NCBI RefSeq assembly: GCF_946478785.1
Contig: NZ_CAMLDD010000005.1
Span: 1 to 64,000, forward strand
Reading direction: 5' to 3'
Length of the DNA: 64,000 nucleotides
Source: an uncultured Flavobacterium sp.
GTDB lineage: Bacteria; Bacteroidota; Bacteroidia; Flavobacteriales; Flavobacteriaceae
Position 1 is the stretch's first letter. Every line of letters begins with the position of its first letter. Positions 44,990 to 53,741 of this stretch are shown here, in pieces. The notes under the pieces are model-generated. The model did no database searches, had not been told where the DNA came from, and was given only the letters and a program-made list of their open reading frames with translations. Made by a program: the position numbers and the translations under genes.

Positions 44990-45715
44990 TTATTTTACGG
45001 AAATTAAATAAGTGGCCATTTTCCAGATCTCATCATATTTTTTGCCATTATGCTCTCCTGATGCTTTTTCGGTATAAGCAAATTCAACCATATAATTACC
45101 GGACCAAATTGGTGTAAAAGAAATTTCTCCCTTATCATTTGTCCATAATTCTTTTTCCCAGCCGTTTGGAGCAATTACTTTTACTTTTTGCTTTTTGGCA
45201 GATGCACCTTCGTACAAAGCAAATACATTAATTTTAACGTTTTTCTTAGCTATATCTGCATTTTCGCTAAATAATCCAATTACATTATTATTTGCAGTGG
45301 CATAATTTCCTGCTGCTTTGTTTCCCACTACAACAGTTGCACTTGAGTTGTAATCTAAAACCATGGTTCCGTAAACATCTTTTACCTTGTGGTGCATTAA
45401 AATTGTATAAACCCCTTCTTCATCAGGTGTAAAAAATGCCTGATACCTATTTTCAAGAGCTTTACTTGTTAACTTAGTTTCTTTTTTTGATGGAGAAACC
45501 AATACTAAAGAAAAATCTTTTAAATCTGAAAACCATTTGTCGGCTTTAGTAATATCATTATCTGCAAATTCCCCAAAGTAAACAGAAATTTCCTGAGCTT
45601 TGCCTTTTGTGCCAGTAGCCTTAGTTTCAATCCAAAGTGCATGTGCAAATAATGATGGAGCTGTGATTAGCATTAGTAACAAAAATGCTGATCTTTTTAG
45701 TGAATTTGATTTCAT
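44990..45715 (-). CDS. DUF4198 periplasmic protein, metal-uptake associated
   Basis: A 241-residue exported protein with signal peptide (MKSNSLKRSAFLLLMLI..., FAHA). The mature N-terminus HALWIET is typical of DUF4198 (a family related to nickel/cobalt transport accessory proteins). The fold appears to be beta-rich, with a C-terminal IWSGNYMVEFAYTEKASGEHNGKKYDE-type segment. It often sits next to TonB receptors, as here (upstream of 42424-44757). Its promoter has an exact -7 element and a box of the shared iron operator, so iron control is likely. Confidence 0.85.
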   Translation of the reverse strand: MKSNSLKRSAFLLLMLITAPSLFAHALWIETKATGTKGKAQEISVYFGEFADNDITKADKWFSDLKDFSLVLVSPSKKETKLTSKALENRYQAFFTPDEEGVYTILMHHKVKDVYGTMVLDYNSSATVVVGNKAAGNYATANNNVIGLFSENADIAKKNVKINVFALYEGASAKKQKVKVIAPNGWEKELWTNDKGEISFTPIWSGNYMVEFAYTEKASGEHNGKKYDEIWKMATYLISVK

Positions 45716-45743
45716 AGTAGAATTTGTTTTTTATTATATTCTA

Positions 45744-45751
45744 CAAACTTA
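45744..45751 (-). promoter_or_regulatory. -7 promoter element of the DUF4198 gene
   Basis: On the - strand TAAGTTTG matches TAnnTTTG, 28 bases upstream of the start codon. Confidence 0.5.
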
Positions 45752-45755
45752 AATC

Positions 45756-45778
45756 TTATTTAGAATAATTAAAAACAA
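45756..45778 (-). promoter_or_regulatory. Putative iron-repressor operator
   Basis: TTATTTAGAATAAT...AAAAACAA copy of the 23-bp motif, overlapping the spacer and -33 region of the DUF4198 promoter. Confidence 0.6.
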
Positions 45779-45904
45779 TTAAGCTCTTTTTTAATTTAAT
45801 ATTTGAATTGGATTTCTGCCATTAGTTAACCTCAGTTTACTAAAATTACATTCGTTTTTATATTTATGATTGCAGCTTTTATAAATTGTTATCAGAAGAG
45901 TTTA

Positions 45905-47419
45905 TCACAGAGGTGTCTTTTTAAGATATTCATCAAAGGCCTTATTGGGATCTGAAGTAGCATACTCATTTTGAGGTTCAGGAATTACATGAATTTTTGA
46001 ATCATTGAGTGATACAATTGCAGAACAAACATAAATACCTATCTTTCCTTCACTATATTTAAAATCGAGTAAGGTTAATTTTACTACTTCATTAATAGAA
46101 AACTCGTAGTAATTTCCATGTCGGATTATTTTAAAATAAATTTCTTTTGTGTCTCCTATTTCAAATTGATTGGTTTGAAGGTTCTCAAAAATAAAGTTGT
46201 TCTTTACATCTTTTTCGTTGAAACCCCAAGCCCTGAACTGAACATATCCACTTACAAAATCAACTGAGATGTAATAGCCTGTTCCTTCTTCATCACACTC
46301 AATTACAAACCCTGTTTTCCCCATGCCTTCAACTGCTAATGTTCCTTCCCAGACAAAATCCTTTGAAGGTTTTTCAAAGCAAATGACTTCATAACCGCTT
46401 CTGCATCCAAGGCGCCATTTATTTTCGCTTTCTAATAATAAATTTGCAGTTGGGTTTTTTAAAATGGGTTCAGGAACAGGAAAATCTTTTTGATAAATTG
46501 TTCTTTGATAAATGGATTCCCAATGGTGATATGTTTTTAACACAAGTCTCCCTGTGCTATCTACATCCAATTGTTTTGGAGGCGGAATTACACGATGGGT
46601 ATTGACATTGCCTCCAACAAAATAAAAGTTATAAAGCAGAAAATAATCACCTTCTTTTAGAATCCTTGCTGCATAATTACCTTGCGGGATTAATACATTA
46701 TTGTGAAAAGCATGATATTCTCCTTTAAAATCAGGAGAAAACCAATAGCGCACTCTTATATCTTCACGAATGGATCCCAGCAAATAATGCATCCCTTTTA
46801 TTTCTATCACACAAGGGCATTCAACATCATCATATACGTAAGGAACATGCAAAGCTTTTTGAAGTACAAAACCATCAGCTTCTTTTTTTGCTACACCAAT
46901 GCAGCCTCTTCTATAGGTTGGACCAATAGCACTTCGGGCACAAATCAGCAAATAATCTTCTCCTTCAAACTGATACTTAAATGGATCCCTGAAACTGATC
47001 CATTCACGGGGATTATTATTAGAACCTTCATAATAAGGAGCCTGACTTTTTAGGGGGAGGCCATATTTATTTTCTTTTGTCCAATGAATCAAATCTGGTG
47101 AAACTGCTCTGCCTATCTTTTGCATTATCCCTTTATCTTTTCGTTTTAGACCGGTATAATACATTTCATATCCCTCTCCTTCAGAGTTTTTACTAACGTG
47201 CATTGTCCACAGCATGTCGTCATCCCATTCTCCCGGATCTCCAACAAATAAAGCATTTTTTACTCTTTTCCATGAAAGACCATCCCTGGATATCGCATGA
47301 GCAATATAATCGTGATTAGGAATAATCAGATGAAATAAATGATGTATTCCGTTTTCATCTATGAATACATCAACATCGCCAATTTCCCAACTACTGAAAC
47401 CTGAACCTGAATAATACAT
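45905..47419 (-). CDS. GH32-like (clan GH-J) protein, predicted sucrose-acting
   Basis: A 504-residue protein without signal peptide. The N-terminal five-bladed propeller (about 1-300) shows the three acid sites of clan GH-J: D21 (DENG in place of the usual NDPNG), R144-D145-P146 and E200-C201. A C-terminal beta-sandwich follows (about 330-490). GH32 enzymes split the fructosyl bond of sucrose or transfer fructose. It starts one base after the stop of the sucrose-phosphate synthase gene, so it works in the cytoplasm on sucrose made by that enzyme, or on a related sugar. The changed first motif means activity should be tested. Confidence 0.75.
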   Translation of the reverse strand: MYYSGSGFSSWEIGDVDVFIDENGIHHLFHLIIPNHDYIAHAISRDGLSWKRVKNALFVGDPGEWDDDMLWTMHVSKNSEGEGYEMYYTGLKRKDKGIMQKIGRAVSPDLIHWTKENKYGLPLKSQAPYYEGSNNNPREWISFRDPFKYQFEGEDYLLICARSAIGPTYRRGCIGVAKKEADGFVLQKALHVPYVYDDVECPCVIEIKGMHYLLGSIREDIRVRYWFSPDFKGEYHAFHNNVLIPQGNYAARILKEGDYFLLYNFYFVGGNVNTHRVIPPPKQLDVDSTGRLVLKTYHHWESIYQRTIYQKDFPVPEPILKNPTANLLLESENKWRLGCRSGYEVICFEKPSKDFVWEGTLAVEGMGKTGFVIECDEEGTGYYISVDFVSGYVQFRAWGFNEKDVKNNFIFENLQTNQFEIGDTKEIYFKIIRHGNYYEFSINEVVKLTLLDFKYSEGKIGIYVCSAIVSLNDSKIHVIPEPQNEYATSDPNKAFDEYLKKTPL

Positions 47420-47420
47420 A

Positions 47421-49604
47421 CTATTTAATTATTTTATAATGTTTTAGTCCCTCCAAAATTCCCGCGGCAGCTGGTTCTTCAGCAACAAAAATACTTTTAT
47501 TGGTTACGTATCTGGCTAATTCTGCGCTTCGATTCCCTACTATTATTCCTTTTACAGGACCTCTAAACATGTCGATATCGTTTCCGGAATCTCCTGCTGC
47601 AACCACATTACGCAAAGAAATACTCCATTTGCGGCATAAAAATTTGATGGCATTTCCTTTCGAAGCTCTCTTCGGAATAAAGTCAATGTATTTTCCATGA
47701 CTTGGTATAATATTTATTTTGTACCAGCCACTTCCTAATGCCTTGATTAATTGCTCCCGATCGTATTGTTTTTTATCATAATAGTAAGAAATTTTAAATT
47801 CATTTTGTCCCTCATCTTCCTGCAATCGCATCCAAGGTATTCCTTTTAGACGGTTTAGAATATCCTCCCTTTTCCATCTGCCTGAGAGAAATGTGGCCCA
47901 GCCTTTGTCTAAAATATAATCATTACCATTTGTATAATAAATTTGAGTACCCACAGAACATATAATGAAATCAGGGACGGGAAATTTTTCGTTCTCAATA
48001 ACCTGTTTTACGAGATCCAGGTTTCTTCCTGATGCCATTGCAAAAGCCATTTTATCTGTTCGATTGGTTAAATGTGACTTCAGTTCTTCAAGACCCGGAT
48101 TATTCAATTTTGGCTCTATAAGCGTACCATCAATGTCGGATACCAATAAATTTTCAATCTTTCTTTTTAAACGGTCAATATTAATGTTGGGATAATGCTG
48201 ATTTTTGATACCCGAACCAGATGAGGCTGACAGATTCTCCTTAATTAATCTAACATACTGATTAACATGAGCCAGCCAGCTATAATGTTTCTGGATGTTA
48301 ATAGCTCCATTATTAGAATAGTAGCGCCACAGACTCTCATCTGTTAAGATATTAAGAAGTGCTTTCTTTATTTGATTTTCGTCCTGTGGATTTACTAACT
48401 CCCCATTTTGACATGTAGGAATGATTTCTGATGGTCCTCCGTTTTTAGTAACAACAACCGGCAAACCAGAGCTGGCTGATTCAATAACTGTCAAACCAAA
48501 ATTCTCGTGTAAGGCCAGATTCACGAATACACCTCTTTTTTCTGCAGCATAACGGTAAATAAACGAAACCTCGTTTTCGACATCATGCTTTTTAGGAATT
48601 GCCATTTTTCCATACAAATCATATTTATCCATCAATAACAATAAATCAGTCAGAACATCTTTTTCTGATTCAGGCATTTTTGAAATATCCCTTCTTATAC
48701 CTGCAAAAATGACGAGATTAGCGATGCTTTGCAATTCTTTGTCCTTACCATAAACTTCAATGAGCGTATGTAGGTTTTTATGCCGATCAGGTCTGGAAAG
48801 TGCCAGAATAATTGGCTTATGGGGATTTGTTAAAAACTTAGAAATGGTTTCTGCAACCCAGTATTTTCTTTGTTCTTCTTCCATTTGTTTATTTGAGTCC
48901 TGCTCAATATGGTAATAAGGAACAAACTTTCGGGTGTCTATACCCGGCGAGATAGCGTGGAATTTACCTAAGTCAAAATTTTTATAAGGTCTGTAGGTTT
49001 CAATTTCCTGTTCTGTAGAAGTGATAATGAATTCAGAAAGTTCTAATGTTTTTTCCTCTGCGGCAATTCTTTGTTTAAACTTAAACTTCTTTTCAAGTTC
49101 TTCGTCCATCATTCCGGTTTCTATTAGTTTCTTCTTTTTGTAATATCCTAAAGAATGTCCGGTATGAGCAAATGGAATATTTAAAATTGCTGATAATTCA
49201 GCCGCCGCATATCCGGCATCTCCATAATGGGAGTGAATCCAGTTTGGAAAGATATTATGAAATTTAACGTGCTGTACTACGCCATTTACAAAAGTATCCA
49301 GACCCGCCCACAATTGTTCTTTTGCCTTATATTTTTTTCCCAGAAACGGAATCCTTCTAATATGAAATTTATCATTTACAACTTCAACAGGTACCGCATA
49401 TTCTGAAGACAAATGCGGATCATCTATTAATCTGGTATATAGATCAACGTACTCTATATCTTTATGTTGGGATAAAAATTCGGCAAGTTCAAAAACATAT
49501 TTAGTTTGTCCTCCATTATCAGCATCTCTTCCAATTTCAAGTCCAGAACCTTTTAAAAGTCCATGAATATTAATTATTGCTATTCTTAAATTTTTCATTT
49601 TCAT
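47421..49604 (-). CDS. Sucrose-phosphate synthase fused to a HAD-IIB phosphatase
   Basis: A bifunctional-looking 727-residue protein (start ATG at 49604; upstream frame to 49631 has no clear function). The N-terminal GT4-type glycosyltransferase part (about 1-470) has the family's GLEIGRDADNGGQTKYV, the GHSLGYYKK segment and the donor-site motif LHENFGLTVIESASSGLPVV. It would join UDP-glucose and fructose-6-phosphate to sucrose-6-phosphate. The C-terminal HAD domain (about 485-725) has the catalytic DIDGTL (D490, D492) and GDSGNDIDMF, so it should remove the phosphate. The fused form is found in plants and cyanobacteria. Sucrose here may be a compatible solute. Confidence 0.88.
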   Translation of the reverse strand: MKMKNLRIAIINIHGLLKGSGLEIGRDADNGGQTKYVFELAEFLSQHKDIEYVDLYTRLIDDPHLSSEYAVPVEVVNDKFHIRRIPFLGKKYKAKEQLWAGLDTFVNGVVQHVKFHNIFPNWIHSHYGDAGYAAAELSAILNIPFAHTGHSLGYYKKKKLIETGMMDEELEKKFKFKQRIAAEEKTLELSEFIITSTEQEIETYRPYKNFDLGKFHAISPGIDTRKFVPYYHIEQDSNKQMEEEQRKYWVAETISKFLTNPHKPIILALSRPDRHKNLHTLIEVYGKDKELQSIANLVIFAGIRRDISKMPESEKDVLTDLLLLMDKYDLYGKMAIPKKHDVENEVSFIYRYAAEKRGVFVNLALHENFGLTVIESASSGLPVVVTKNGGPSEIIPTCQNGELVNPQDENQIKKALLNILTDESLWRYYSNNGAINIQKHYSWLAHVNQYVRLIKENLSASSGSGIKNQHYPNINIDRLKRKIENLLVSDIDGTLIEPKLNNPGLEELKSHLTNRTDKMAFAMASGRNLDLVKQVIENEKFPVPDFIICSVGTQIYYTNGNDYILDKGWATFLSGRWKREDILNRLKGIPWMRLQEDEGQNEFKISYYYDKKQYDREQLIKALGSGWYKINIIPSHGKYIDFIPKRASKGNAIKFLCRKWSISLRNVVAAGDSGNDIDMFRGPVKGIIVGNRSAELARYVTNKSIFVAEEPAAAGILEGLKHYKIIK

Positions 49605-49818
49605 TTGAATGTTAGAAATTTTAAGATACAAAAAAAAAGCCGTTTACCCCCAATTTATTAGAAAATTAAGGTATTATTTACATTTTCAAAATACGAATAT
49701 TATCATGATTTTGATTGCTGTAGTTTTTTTTAGAAGAATTGGGAAATAAAAATCATATCATTTTATGGTTGCTTTCAAAAAAACAAGTTTGGGTATTTAC
49801 TAAATAACTAAAAATATT

Positions 49819-49852
49819 AAAGGGAACTAATTTTAGATCAGTTCCCCTTTTC
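49819..49852 (-). terminator. Probable terminator of the TonB receptor gene
   Basis: AGGGAACT pairs with AGTTCCC with one bulged C, 15 bases past the receptor stop. The T run on the - strand is broken. Confidence 0.5.
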
Positions 49853-49866
49853 CTACGTTATTGTTG

Positions 49867-52281
49867 TTAGAATTTATAGCTAAAACTAGCCACAACATTT
49901 CTTGGTTTTTGAGGATTCACAGTTCCCCATCCGCCATTAAAATATTCTTTGTTTGCGATGTTATTGATGTTTAAAGCAACTCTAAATTTACTTGAAGCAT
50001 AAAAAACAGAGCCATTTATAACAGTGTAGGATGGAAGTACGAACTTACCTTGTATTTCACTATTTACGATTGCATTTTCACTAGCATAATTTCCTCCAAA
50101 ACCTAAACCAAAATCTTTGAGTGTTCCATAATTAAATTTATAGTTTGCCCACAGGTTTATTAAATTTTCTGGCCCTGACCACATGGGTCTTTTCCCTTCT
50201 TCCAAGAACACATTTTTAATATCTCCTTTAGTAACTTTACTGTCGTTATAGCTGTATCCGGCAATAATATTTAAACCTTTTATAGGTGAAGTATTTAAAT
50301 CAAATTCAAAACCTTTGCTTTGTGATTCTCCTCCCTGAACACTATTTAAAGCATTTTCTGGATCGGCAGTCAGCAAATTGGCAACTTGGATATCATAATA
50401 ACTTATTGTTGCATTTAATTTATCGGCTAAAAGATTTGCCTTAATTCCAAATTCTAATTGATTGGCATGCTCCGGTTCGAAGGTCTGACCTTCTGTTGCA
50501 CGATCAGGCGAAACATTTTTGAAACCATTCATATAATTAGCAAATAAGGCTAGTTTATCTTCAATTGGCTGGTATAATAATCCAAATTTTGGAGAAAATG
50601 CCGTTTGATTATAATCATCTTTATCTGTTGTAATATCACGTTTTGCATCAAAATAATCTACACGTAAACTGGCCATTGCAATTAATTTAGCTGTAATGTT
50701 AATTAGATCAGATGCATAAATGCTATAGGTATTATCTCTTAAATTATAATTGTCGGTTCCGGTATTGGAAAGTAATTTATCTACAGATGACTGAGTTAAA
50801 TAATTTGGATTAGAATCGTCATATTGTCTAATTTCTCCCTGAGGCGTAACTTTATAAACTCCATTCCATCCGGTACCTCCGTACATTACATCTTTTTGAA
50901 AATAATCAAGACCAATTACAATTCGATTGCGAATATTGCCAATTTTGAAATCACCAATAAAATTTTGCTGTATATCAGTAGTTTTAGTAAATGAATTTTC
51001 TTTGGTAATATAAATAGAAAAATCTCCCTGTCCATCCTGATTATCGGAAAGATAAGAGTAATATCCGTTAGCTTTTGTAGACCCTCTTGATAATGCTGTT
51101 TGTGATGTCCATTGATCCGATATTTTATAATTCATTTGCGCCTGCAAGTTGTATTTTGGATTTTTTACAGACAAATCATTGTTTGTAAAAGACAACTTTG
51201 TATTATAATTTAATTCGTCGATATTAGCGAATTGTAAAGATTTGCTTCTTCCTAAAAACAGCATTGCAGGTGTTGTTTTTTCTTCCTGCATAAATTCGGT
51301 ACTAATTAGGAAAGATAATTTTTTGTTAACTTTATAAGATAGTGAAGGAGCGATGAAATAAGAAGTGCGAAAACCAGCATCCTGAAAACTGTTTTCTGTC
51401 TGAAAGGCTGAATTAATTCTTATGGCTACATTATTAGATTTATTTAAAGAAGTATTAATATCTACAGTAGCACGATTTAGACCAAAACTTCCGGCAAGAT
51501 AAGAGACTTCGGTACCAAAGCCAGAATAAGGTGCTTTAGTTACAGTATTTATAAATCCGCCATAAGAAATAAGACTGCTTCCAAATAAAGTTCCTGATGG
51601 ACCTTTTATAACTTCAATTTTCTCAATATTAGCAGGATCTAAACTTCCGTTTGTTAATCCAGGTAATCCATTTACAACATTCGCCTGAGTTGCAAAACCA
51701 CGCAGGCTGTAAAAGGATCCACCGCCTCCGGCACTCCCTGTAGATTCCCATATTTTTTGAATTCCTGGGACATTTTTCAGGGCATCCTCAAAATTGGTTA
51801 TTGCCTGTTCTTTTAATAGATCAGCTGTAACGACATTATAAACCTGTGGATTCTCAATGTTTTTCAGAGGCATTTTTGAGACATAATTACTTTGTTTCGG
51901 AAAAAGTTTTGCTTTGTTAGCATGTATAGTTACTTCTTGTAATTCTTTGTTTGAAACTTTTAGCTGTAAATTTAAGGTAGCTGTTTTGTTTTCTGAAATA
52001 GTTACTTTTTGTTCTAAAGATTCGTAACCTGTTAAAGAAACCTGCAATGTATAGGTATTTGTTTTTACTCTGTTGAATTCAAAAAAACCATCTTCATTTG
52101 TTATGGCCCCGTATTTTGTATTTTTAAGAATAACGCTTACACCAGCGGCCGCTTCTCCATCTGAAGTGGTTATAATTCCTTTTAGTTTTCCATTGTTTTG
52201 AGCAAAAGTGTCTGTGGTTGACATTAGAAATAAGCAAATTATAAAAATAAAATGCTGCATGCGTGGTTTAAGATAGTTCAT
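49867..52281 (-). CDS. TonB-dependent siderophore receptor with CarboxypepD domain (copy 1 of a tandem pair)
   Basis: An 804-residue receptor. A signal peptide (about 8-27) is followed by a carboxypeptidase-regulatory domain (about 30-115) and a plug (about 135-260, EKIEVIKGPSGTLFGSSLISYGG), then a barrel. Its first 150 residues are close to those of the receptor at 53742-56078 (shared GKLKG, TTS-G-AAAGV, NEDG-FEFNRVK, LQVSLTGYE), so the pair arose by duplication. A PepSY gene lies between the two copies. The promoter has TAAATTTG and an operator box. Confidence 0.92.
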   Translation of the reverse strand: MNYLKPRMQHFIFIICLFLMSTTDTFAQNNGKLKGIITTSDGEAAAGVSVILKNTKYGAITNEDGFFEFNRVKTNTYTLQVSLTGYESLEQKVTISENKTATLNLQLKVSNKELQEVTIHANKAKLFPKQSNYVSKMPLKNIENPQVYNVVTADLLKEQAITNFEDALKNVPGIQKIWESTGSAGGGGSFYSLRGFATQANVVNGLPGLTNGSLDPANIEKIEVIKGPSGTLFGSSLISYGGFINTVTKAPYSGFGTEVSYLAGSFGLNRATVDINTSLNKSNNVAIRINSAFQTENSFQDAGFRTSYFIAPSLSYKVNKKLSFLISTEFMQEEKTTPAMLFLGRSKSLQFANIDELNYNTKLSFTNNDLSVKNPKYNLQAQMNYKISDQWTSQTALSRGSTKANGYYSYLSDNQDGQGDFSIYITKENSFTKTTDIQQNFIGDFKIGNIRNRIVIGLDYFQKDVMYGGTGWNGVYKVTPQGEIRQYDDSNPNYLTQSSVDKLLSNTGTDNYNLRDNTYSIYASDLINITAKLIAMASLRVDYFDAKRDITTDKDDYNQTAFSPKFGLLYQPIEDKLALFANYMNGFKNVSPDRATEGQTFEPEHANQLEFGIKANLLADKLNATISYYDIQVANLLTADPENALNSVQGGESQSKGFEFDLNTSPIKGLNIIAGYSYNDSKVTKGDIKNVFLEEGKRPMWSGPENLINLWANYKFNYGTLKDFGLGFGGNYASENAIVNSEIQGKFVLPSYTVINGSVFYASSKFRVALNINNIANKEYFNGGWGTVNPQKPRNVVASFSYKF

Positions 52282-52307
52282 GTTATTAATTTGGTTGATG
52301 TTTATAC

Positions 52308-52330
52308 TTATTTTGGGATAAATAAATACA
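52308..52330 (-). promoter_or_regulatory. Putative iron-repressor operator, weaker copy
   Basis: TTATTTTGG...AATAAATACA form of the motif, 3 bases downstream of the -7 element, covering the transcription start. Confidence 0.4.
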
Positions 52331-52333
52331 GCG

Positions 52334-52341
52334 CAAATTTA
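52334..52341 (-). promoter_or_regulatory. -7 promoter element of the receptor gene
   Basis: On the - strand TAAATTTG matches TAnnTTTG, 52 bases upstream of the start codon. Confidence 0.45.
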
Positions 52342-52433
52342 TAAATTAATAAATTTTTAATAATTTTTATTTAATGGAATTATTGATTAAATGCGATGAA
52401 CATTTTATTAATGAGATTTAAACATTTTGGAAC

Positions 52434-52467
52434 ATAAAAAAACCTTATTGTTTAAAAATAAGGTTTT
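52434..52467 (-). terminator. Terminator of the PepSY gene
   Basis: AAAACCTTATT pairs with AATAAGGTTTT; on the - strand a T run follows. Confidence 0.75.
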
Positions 52468-52514
52468 GTTGAAATTAAATTTAGAAAGTCTGAATGTTTG
52501 TTTGGACGCATAAA

Positions 52515-53666
52515 TTATACCGTTTTCTTTTTCTTATTATTCCGTCCCCACCAAATTAAAAATCCGGTAACAGGTAAACTTGCTGAGACCAGACTGGCAA
52601 TAAAGGCAAGTATTTTACTGGGTAATCCCAGAATACTGCCTACATGTAAATCATAATTAATGAAACGAAATTTTTCTCCGTTATTTTTGTCATCATAAGT
52701 TGTTGTTTTAAGGAGCTTAGCGGTATATTGGTCAAACTGCATGGCTACATCATCAAAGCGGCTTTCATGTTTAGTAAAAGTTCCAACTGTTGCCTGAGAA
52801 TCGTTTTCTTCAGGCAAAAACATAAAGTAACTTTTTGCTTCGGGATGTAATAGTTGAATATTTTTGTAAATTTTATCAACTGAACTTTTTGTTGTAAAAT
52901 GGAGGGTATCAGATTCAATAGTTTTCTTTTCTTTTTTAATAGTTTTTCCACCATTAAATACCCATTGTACACCTTTGTCATAACATTCAAATGCCCAGAC
53001 TAATCCGGTGAGTGCAATAATTAAGGCAAAAATCATCATGTAATATCCCAGTATATTATGTAAGTCGTAATTTTTTCGTTTCCATTTAGTTGTATTTTTC
53101 CATCTAAACCAAAATCTTTGTTTAGCAGCCTGTTTGTTTTTTGGCCACCAAAGAATCAAACCTGTAACAAGAGAAATAATAAATAATATAGTTGCTGTAC
53201 CTACAATTGGATTCCCAATTTCATTATTAAAACAGAGCGTTTGATGTAACATTCGTACGAAAACAAAAAACTCAGAATTATAATCTTCCACTTTTTTCAC
53301 ATTTCCGGTATAGGGATCTAAATAAACATAGGTACTTTGATAACGATTCCAATACCAAATAGCATCTTTATCTAATTCCTCAAAAAATGATATAATTACT
53401 GTGCGTTCATTGTCATTAATTACTTTACTGCTTGAGAGTGCTTGTTGCGGTTTGTCTTTGTTCGCTTTTTTTGCAATTTCGATTAATTCGCTAATAGGCA
53501 GTTTTTTATTTTGTACTTGATCTACATGATAATAGTCATGAATCATTGGACGTAGTTCTTCTTCAAAAACATATATACAGCCTGTGATTCCAAGGATTAC
53601 TACAATTATTCCTGAGCTTAATCCGAGCCAGAGATGGATTTTTAGTATGAATTTTTTAAATGACAT
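52515..53666 (-). CDS. PepSY-associated TM helix protein
   Basis: A 383-residue inner-membrane protein, paralog of 10837-11949. The N-terminal WLGLSSGIIVVILGITG helix and C-terminal PVTGFLIWWGR helix are the family marks, with two central segments near 155-175 and 205-230. It lies between two tandem receptors on the same strand, 75 bases after the upstream receptor's stop. A terminator-like hairpin and an operator box stand in that gap. Its predicted role is periplasmic reduction or release of siderophore iron. Confidence 0.85.
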   Translation of the reverse strand: MSFKKFILKIHLWLGLSSGIIVVILGITGCIYVFEEELRPMIHDYYHVDQVQNKKLPISELIEIAKKANKDKPQQALSSSKVINDNERTVIISFFEELDKDAIWYWNRYQSTYVYLDPYTGNVKKVEDYNSEFFVFVRMLHQTLCFNNEIGNPIVGTATILFIISLVTGLILWWPKNKQAAKQRFWFRWKNTTKWKRKNYDLHNILGYYMMIFALIIALTGLVWAFECYDKGVQWVFNGGKTIKKEKKTIESDTLHFTTKSSVDKIYKNIQLLHPEAKSYFMFLPEENDSQATVGTFTKHESRFDDVAMQFDQYTAKLLKTTTYDDKNNGEKFRFINYDLHVGSILGLPSKILAFIASLVSASLPVTGFLIWWGRNNKKKKTV

Positions 53667-53675
53667 TAGGATGTT

Positions 53676-53698
53676 TTATTTAGAAAAAATACAAATAC
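53676..53698 (-). promoter_or_regulatory. Putative iron-repressor operator before the PepSY gene
   Basis: TTATTTAGAA...TACAAATAC copy of the motif, close to the receptor box at 14470. It overlaps the left arm of the terminator hairpin. No -7 element is visible, so its role here is unclear. Confidence 0.5.
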
Positions 53699-53714
53699 CT
53701 CTGTCCACAAGAAC
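53695..53714 (-). terminator. Terminator-like hairpin after the tandem receptor
   Basis: AATACCTCTGT faces ACAGAGGTATT across a short loop (ten pairs). On the - strand the exit side reads TTTGTATTTTTT. Its left arm overlaps the operator at 53676-53698. Confidence 0.6.
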
Positions 53715-53741
53715 AGAGGTATTTTAATAAATTATTTATGT

